Source: Muribaculaceae bacterium
Lineage (GTDB): Bacteria; Bacteroidota; Bacteroidia; Bacteroidales; Muribaculaceae
Length of the DNA: 6,855 nt
Assembly (NCBI GenBank): GCA_009775355.1
Contig: VSPN01000106.1
Location: forward strand, 1-6,855
Direction: 5' to 3'
Below are positions 1 to 5,200 of this stretch, one piece after another; the first letter of the stretch is position 1; each line of letters starts with the position of its first letter. Both the position numbers and the translations under genes were made by a program. Under the pieces are notes generated by a model that worked only from the letters and a program-made list of their open reading frames with translations, was not told the DNA's origin and ran no database searches.

Positions 1-1
1 G

Positions 2-52
2 CCAGCACAAATAGCAAATTGCCATCCAACTCTTGACCTCGAATTTGATTAA
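2..52 (+). CDS. Possible C-terminal tail of an upstream gene (partial)
   Basis: One forward frame is open from the window edge and ends with ...LEFD and TAA at 50-52. It could be the last 16 residues of the preceding gene. A second forward frame is open only to a TGA at 34-36, so the choice of frame is uncertain. The stretch is too short for composition to help, and it is more A/T-rich than the genes downstream. No function can be given. Confidence 0.2.
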   Translation, partial: PAQIANCHPTLDLEFD

Positions 53-78
53 CACTTTTTAAGAGACACTAGTGTTAA
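49..78. repeat. 8-bp inverted repeat upstream of the first gene
   Basis: TTAACACT (49-56) and AGTGTTAA (71-78) are perfect inverted repeats separated by 14 bases. A second palindrome, ACACTAGTGT (66-75), overlaps the right arm, so two alternative foldings are possible. The position just before the first gene would suit an operator or mRNA hairpin. No U-tract follows, which argues against a simple intrinsic terminator. A near-match to the Bacteroidetes -7 box (TAAC-TTTT-G, one T too many) lies at 76-84. Function is unknown. Confidence 0.35.
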
Positions 79-95
79 CTTTTGAATTATCTGTT

Positions 96-641
96 ATGAT
101 TGGAAGTCTGATTGGTGCCGGGATTTCTGTGGCAGGAAGTATCTTCGGCGGCCTTAAGGCGTCGGAGGCGATGCGGGAGGCAAAAAAGAACATTGAATCC
201 AGAAAGAAGGAGAACCAGGCGTGGTATGACCGCAGGTATAACGAGGACGTCACGCAGCGGGCGGACGCACAACGCATACTGACAAAGACTGGTGAGGAAA
301 TCAAGAACCGTAACAGGGAGGTGGCTGGGATGCAGGCAGTGACAGGGGGTTCGACCGAGAGCGTGATCGCGGCCAAGGCGGCCAACAATCAGGCACTGGC
401 CGAGGCCACATCGCGCATTGCCGCCGCTGGTGACGCACGCAAGGACAGGATCGAGGAGACTTATCTTAAGAACAAGGCGGGATATGACGATGCTCTGGCA
501 AACATGGAGGTTAACAAGGCGCATGCTGTCACACAGGCGATCGGCGGTGTGTCGAAAGCGGGTGCGGATATTGCCGGAATTGATTGGTCAGAAAGTGATA
601 AACGAGCACTAAAGGAGAATTATGACAAGGAATATAACTAG
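96..641 (+). CDS. Putative phage DNA-ejection / internal virion protein, 181 residues
   Basis: The ATG at 96 is preferred over an in-frame GTG at 72 because the protein then begins directly with a glycine-zipper hydrophobic segment (residues 2-20, MIGSLIGAGISVAGSIFGG) and the GTG lies in the inverted repeat. Residues 21-80 are charged and helical. TGGSTESV (83-90) is followed by an Ala-rich helix (91-112) and another amphipathic helix (113-150). There is no enzyme motif and no cleavable signal peptide. Small ejection proteins of podoviruses (T7 gp14-like) share this plan of a membrane-active N-terminus, a Gly/Ser turn and long helices, and the two larger helical genes downstream fit; both points are inference. 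The TAG stop (639-641) comes from the first three bases of the inserted element. The uninterrupted allele would end in TGA after the same asparagine, so the product is unchanged. The end overlaps the start of the next gene (622). Confidence 0.75.
   Translation: MIGSLIGAGISVAGSIFGGLKASEAMREAKKNIESRKKENQAWYDRRYNEDVTQRADAQRILTKTGEEIKNRNREVAGMQAVTGGSTESVIAAKAANNQALAEATSRIAAAGDARKDRIEETYLKNKAGYDDALANMEVNKAHAVTQAIGGVSKAGADIAGIDWSESDKRALKENYDKEYN
612..617 (+). promoter_or_regulatory. Shine-Dalgarno site for the interrupted second gene
   Basis: AAGGAG lies four bases before the ATG at 622, inside the 3' end of the preceding gene. It is the clearest ribosome-binding site in the window. It marks 622, not the GTG at 932, as the original start of the coiled-coil gene, and indicates translational coupling to the upstream gene. 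In the present allele this site can only start a short chimeric peptide that runs into the insertion and stops at 826-828. Confidence 0.6.
630..638. repeat. Target-site duplication, left copy (9 bp)
   Basis: GAATATAAC directly abuts the left inverted repeat and is repeated exactly at 862-870. Here it encodes the last residues of the first gene and, in another frame, codons 3-6 of the second gene. A perfect 9-bp duplication outside perfect inverted repeats is the signature of a transposition event, and its lack of mutations suggests the event is recent. Confidence 0.9.
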
Positions 642-651
642 GGTGTTCAGT
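639..651 (+). repeat. Left terminal inverted repeat of the MITE
   Basis: TAGGGTGTTCAGT is the exact reverse complement of 849-861. Its first three bases act as an in-frame TAG stop for the first gene, so the insertion terminates that protein at its native last residue. Confidence 0.88.
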
Positions 652-814
652 AGAATGTTCCAACTTTTATGTTCTTTTTATAGTCGTAATATTTTATATA
701 TCAGTAAAATGTCCTCAACAAAGTCGCTAATTTTTGAGTTGAATTTTACCATGTTTTCAACATTGTTCTATTACACAGAATCACTAATGTATATCAGGAA
801 CTTATGGCTATTCA

Positions 815-840
815 CTCATGATTTTTGATTCAAAAATGAG
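815..840. repeat. Bulged hairpin inside the MITE
   Basis: CTCA (815-818) plus TTTTTG (822-827) pair with CAAAAA (831-836) plus TGAG (837-840), leaving a 3-base bulge (TGA) and a 3-base loop. The stem is ten base pairs and A/T-rich. It could be a subterminal structure used in transposition or a weak transcript hairpin. Confidence 0.4.
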
Positions 841-848
841 AACATCAA

Positions 849-861
849 ACTGAACACCCTA
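849..861 (-). repeat. Right terminal inverted repeat of the MITE
   Basis: ACTGAACACCCTA is the exact reverse complement of 639-651. Inside it, similarity to the left end continues imperfectly down to about 832, including a shared ATGTTC and a T-rich stretch when read on the minus strand. Confidence 0.88.
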
Positions 862-870
862 GAATATAAC
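862..870. repeat. Target-site duplication, right copy (9 bp)
   Basis: GAATATAAC directly follows the right inverted repeat. The next bases, TGA (871-873), are the original stop codon of the first gene. In the other frame the sequence continues the second gene (ACT GAC AGG ...). The reading frame is closed upstream by a TAG at 860-862 made across the element junction. Confidence 0.9.
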
Positions 871-2044
871 TGACAGGCATTACTCTGACGGAGACCCGGA
901 TGTAGCGGATGCCGGCTCTGCTGTCCCTGTCGTGAGTAACGTCGGCACCGGGACGAGTAGCGGGATACACTCTGAAACTCCGGGAGGAACTAATGCCGGA
1001 TCTTCTGCATCCGAAGTCCCATCGGGTTCTTTTGAATCCGCAATCTCAACTGGATCGGAGACGGGTGCGATGCGGGGTGATGATCCGGTGGGTGCGCAGG
1101 ACTCTCCTTCCGATATGGATTCGCATGCCGCGACTGACGCACAAGATGATGGCGAGGATGTGACGACTGACGAAAAGGCTGTGGCGGGACTCGACCGACA
1201 GATAAGGTATTACCGCAACTGGCTTGACGAACACAGCCTCGAAAGCGCCGCCGACCGGAAGAAGCGTGAGCGCAGGGAGAGGTCGAAGAAGATTATCGCT
1301 GCAATTGGCGACGGGCTGTCGGCTCTTGGTAATCTGTACTACACCACGCGTTATGCGCCGAGTGCGAAGCTGGAAAGTCTTTCAAAGTCTGTCGGAGACA
1401 GTATCGACAAGATCAGGGAGGCGCGTAAGAAGAAGGATGACGAGTATACGGAGTATTCGCTCAGACTCGGAGAGCTGGAGGATAAACGCGCAAGGACTCT
1501 GCGTGATCTGGCCGAGCAGAAGGAGAAGTTGAGAATGGCGCGCGAGGCCGCAGAGCTTAAGAAACGGCTCGATGAACTTGACGCCGCCATCAAGGGTAAG
1601 GAGGTGGAGAAAAAAGGACATGAGGCAGACAAGGCGAAGTCGGAGGCAAAGGAGGCCGATGTCAAGGCCGGTTATGCCGAACCGTACTATAAGGCCCGCA
1701 ATGAAAACGAGGCCAAAAAGGGCGCGGTGCTTGACTCGCAGACTAAGAAAAATATGGCTCAGGGAAATGCGGCCGGCGCACAGGCGGCATACTACAGGTC
1801 GAAGAGCGGAGGATATTCTGTCATCACGAGTGCGGATGGTGTGGAAACCAGAGTGTATGACACGGATATTGACAATTATTTCTCCGCGCTGCCGCAAGAG
1901 AAAAGGACAGAGGCGGGAAACCCGAAGTCAGGAAGCAAAAAGCACCTCAAGCCGACCAAGGATCAGAAGATGCAGGCGATCGCCGAGCATGAACGGACGG
2001 TAAACAGAAAGAAAAAAGTGACGAAAGGGAAAGGGTATCCGTAA

Positions 2045-2224
2045 AAGGATATGCGTACATAGAGAGTATTGGTACAGATTGATTTGCGTGAAAATACATA
2101 CCGTTGGTGACGCATATGATTCGAGGCTGAGAGTCAAGAGCGAATCGGGCGCAGGTAAATCAAGACTGCATTATCGTAATTTAAGACAACATTAACAGGA
2201 CTTAAGACAGAGCGCGATATAGAC
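2045..2224 (+). other. 180-bp spacer before the giant gene; no convincing gene
   Basis: The spacer separates the coiled-coil gene from the giant gene. One forward frame could give a 35-residue peptide from a GTG at 2088 to a TAA at 2193-2195, beginning VKIHTVGDAYDSRLR. It has no ribosome-binding site and no recognisable motif, and the same frame is open further upstream, so I do not call it a gene. GATTCG (2118-2123) and CGAATC (2141-2146) form a 6-bp inverted repeat with a 17-base loop. TTGATTTG (2079-2086) is one mismatch from the TAnnTTTG promoter box, with no matching -33 element. A 5' leader or weak promoter for the giant gene is possible. Confidence 0.4.
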
Positions 2225-5200
2225 ATGAGTGATGACAGAAATATGAGGGGAGTCTACGAGACTCTGAAAAAGGAGGGATATACGCCGCCGGAATTCGGTG
2301 TGTTTGTCAATGACATGCGTGATGAGAAGAATCTGAGGGGAGTTTATGAGACTCTGAAAAGAGAGGGATATACGCCGCCGGAATTCGGTGTGTTCAGGAC
2401 TGATATGTTCGGAGCTGCGGGCGACTCTCCGCAATCTTCAGGCACTTCTGCGCAACCGCAATCTTCGGGTCCGGCTGCTGCATCGCAGGGAAATGCGGTG
2501 AGCGGGCAGTCGCGTGCTGTTGTAACAGGCGAGACTGAGCCTGTAATGGATACGAGGATCTTCCCGGATGTGACCGATGCTGTTGCTGGAGATGGTATCG
2601 CCACGGCAGAGGCGGTGCAAAAGGAAGAGGTTCGGACTCCATCCGGACAAAAGTCAGGAGGGTCAGCAGGAAGCGGAACTGTCGGGAGCAATGCTGTCGG
2701 GGATGAAAACCGACATGCCGGCACTCGGTTGAGCGGTGCGGAACAGTTGCGCGTGGCTGCACATGAACTGGAGGCCGCGGAGGCCGCACAGAGAATATCC
2801 GATGACAGCAGGAGAGAGAAAAAGGAGGCCGCAGCTTACCGCAAAATGCTTCTGGAGAATGCCAGAGCTATGGCGGAACGCAACAAGGAGGGTCGCCGGC
2901 GTGCCGACGAGGAGGGCATTGACTGGGACGCGGCGATTGCTGCGGTCGAAGGGAAAGAGGCTGACGGCGGGAAAGAGTCTGCTGACGGCAGACGTGACTC
3001 CCGAGGGGTTGTGCATGAAGATGTCAACACTGACATGGCGGACATTGATGCGGAGGTCAGCTATGACGAGCAGCTTTCTCCTCAGGCAGCGGCCAAGAAG
3101 AGAGCCAACGACGCGGGATCGACGGGTAGACATGTATCAACGGAAGAGGCCCGGGCGATGTCGACAGAAGCACCGCGAGGTCTGTATTATCATAAGGACG
3201 CGGGCGATGCTGCCGGACGGGAGCCCTTCGCCGCCGACACGCGTGTAATGAACGATCCGGAAGACATATATGTCACGCCTGCCGGGAGCGGAATTGATCC
3301 GAGGGGCGCATCGGCCGATCCGATCGCACTTCCTGAGGTTACTGTCACAGGCTCTTCGCGCAGTACGATCATGAAGCGCGTCGCGGAGATGCGTTATCTT
3401 GACGGCATGCTTGCCAAAGCCGATGATACAGAGCTGAGGGCACGCGCTTCGTCAGATCTACGGAAAGAGAGAGAAGAGGCAGACCGTAGAGTCGAGCAAT
3501 TCCGCACGGAGCATCCCGGCAAATGGCGCGGGATGTCGGAGGATGAGCGCGAGGCTCTGCGCGAGAGCATGGCCGGCGAGGTTGAGTTCGAGCGTCTTGC
3601 CTCGACTCTTGACAGTCGCACGGCTGCCAACCGCAGAGAGCAGGAGCGGCGTATGGCAGAGATAGAGAAAGATGTCAGAGAGAGTCTGGCCGCCACTCCG
3701 GAGGGGCGGCGCATTCTGGCGGGACGAGACTCCGACATGGATGTGATGCGTCGGGTGGATCTTGCCGCCGGATATGACAGCGAGCTGCGTGCTCTTCGAC
3801 AGGAGGCGTGGAATCTCGGTGCGCTCGATGAAGCGAAAGCAGCTTCAGAGGGAGACGGAGGCCGCGAGACAGTGTGGAACTTCATGAAAGGTGTGGGGCG
3901 CGGGCTGCGCGAAATAGCGGTCAATCCTTTGGGTCTGCGGTCGATGCACAACGACGCGACTCAGCTTGTGCGTGTGGCCGGAAAGCTGAAGCGCGGCGAG
4001 GAACTTACCGAGACAGAACAGCGGGCAGTCGAGTCGCACTTCTCCCGGTTGGCAGCCGACGGTCATTATGAGAAGTCGCAGGCCGGCAAGGCGGGAGAAT
4101 TCACGGCCGCTCTGGCAGAGATCGCAGTCGAGTTCGGACTTAATCCGGCATCGGGAGCGGTTCGCCGCACATTGACCGGTATTGCACGCGAGGTGGGGCC
4201 GGCGGCGGTTCGCGCCACTCTGATGAATGCTCCGGTGTTGCTCTACAAGCTCGGAGTGTCGTCGGCATCGGTGGACGCGCGGCGGTTTGCGGGCAATGTG
4301 GCCAAGGTGATCGGGGCGGCTATAGGCGAGGGTGCATCGGCGTCAGTCACCACTCAGCTCGCACGCAATCTTGAGGAGTCGGTGGGGAGAAGTCTGGCAG
4401 CTCCGGTCTACGACGGAGAGGGGAAACTGACAGGACTGTCGGGAGATCAGATGGGTAACGCGATGGCCAAGACATTCACAGCATCAGCCGGCACGAACGC
4501 GGCGTTCATGTTTCCGGCCACCTTTGGCGGAGAGGCTGTCAAAGGGATCGGTCGTGCGGTCAAATATCTCGACAAGCGAGGCATGGGCTTGCCGTTCGGC
4601 AATCCGGTCGACGCGTTTGTAAAGATGAAGAGCGGCGAGGTGATGTCGGTTATCGCATCGGACGCGTTCGGTCGTGCGGATGGAGATCCGGAGATGGGAG
4701 ATGTGCTGAGCGAGGAGTCGGCACGCGATATGATCATCGGTCTGCTTGCGGCGGAATTCACGACCGGAATTATGAAATCAGGCGCAAGCCGTGTCAGGTC
4801 GCTGAGGAGCGATGTGGGCGTTATGCGTCACGAGTCGGAGGTAAAGGTTGCGGCAGCGCGTATGGCCTCGCTTCTCAGAGGAGAGGACGGCAGAGTCGAC
4901 AAGGATGGTCTTATGATACTTGGGTCGGTGATGCGTGCCGACAAGGAGATGAATCCTGGCGAGGTGGCTGCATGTCTGAGGTCGCTTTCGGAGAAGGGAG
5001 TTCCGGCTGAAACCTGTCAGGCGGTGGTCGACTATCTGCGTGCGTCATACAGATGGAAGGGAGCGGTGGCCGCACGTGAGAGGATGCGGGCGGCGCGTGA
5101 GGAGCGAGACTGGCGTGAGGGGGATCTCGGAGAGGAGAGCCGCGCCGGATCAGACCCGCGTAGTACCGGAGAGACATCAGAGCAGTCAGGTCTGCAGTCG

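Larger units (their letters stand above)
639..861. mobile_element. MITE-like non-autonomous transposable element, 223 bp
   Basis: The element is bounded by perfect 13-bp inverted repeats, TAGGGTGTTCAGT (639-651) and ACTGAACACCCTA (849-861). Similarity extends imperfectly inward: 24 of the first 30 bases match by hand alignment. It is flanked by a 9-bp direct repeat, GAATATAAC. It is much richer in A/T than the flanking genes and encodes no protein of its own; the only frame through it is the chimeric continuation from 622. An internal stem with a 3-base bulge (815-840) lies near the right end. The element was probably mobilised in trans by a transposase recognising these ends. I cannot assign the IS family, and its ends do not resemble the IS end near 6746. 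Excision restores the reading frame of the second gene. Confidence 0.9.
622..2044 (+). pseudogene. Coiled-coil phage protein gene interrupted by a MITE after codon 5 (396 codons when repaired)
   Basis: The intact gene would be 622-638 joined to 871-2044: MTRNIT then DRHYSDGDPDVADAG, continuous with the long downstream frame. As it stands, the reading frame from 622 enters the insertion and stops at 826-828. The removed length is 232 bases, so the downstream part is also out of frame. A GTG at 932 could start a 370-residue product but has no Shine-Dalgarno; it is codon 27 of the repaired gene. In repaired numbering, residues 7-105 are a Gly/Ser/Thr/Asp-rich linker. Residues 140-172 hold a basic segment followed by IIAAIGDGLSALGNLYYTTR, a hydrophobic amphipathic helix. 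Residues 176-270 are strongly coiled-coil (Lys/Glu/Ala-rich). A short beta-like SVITSADGVETRVYD follows near 322-336, then a Lys-rich tail. No catalytic motif is seen. Its place between a small hydrophobic and a giant modular protein suggests a second virion or ejection component (inference). Whether the 932-2044 product is still made is unknown. Confidence 0.75.

Noticed and set aside
622..828. 68-residue ORF as a gene
   Set aside because: Only its first five codons belong to a gene; the rest is A/T-rich MITE sequence read by accident.
1572..2003. 143-residue plus-strand ORF in another frame
   Set aside because: Extremely arginine-rich, as expected from an out-of-frame reading of Lys/Glu/Ala codons; no promoter or ribosome-binding site.
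932..2044. GTG 932 as the natural start of the coiled-coil protein
   Set aside because: No ribosome-binding site precedes it. The open frame extends upstream to the insertion junction, and repair of the insertion joins it to an ATG with a good Shine-Dalgarno at 622.
2110..2160. tRNA-like T-loop sequence (GATTCGAGGC) as a tRNA or attachment site
   Set aside because: No acceptor, D or anticodon arms can be drawn around it; only a 6-bp inverted repeat is present.
2736..3248. 170-residue plus-strand ORF within the giant gene
   Set aside because: Arg/Thr/Met-rich out-of-frame reading without the codon-position shift and promoter that mark the 6306-6509 ORF.
3394..3951. 185-residue minus-strand ORF
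   Set aside because: Ser/Arg-rich shadow of the coiled-coil region of the giant gene on the opposite strand.
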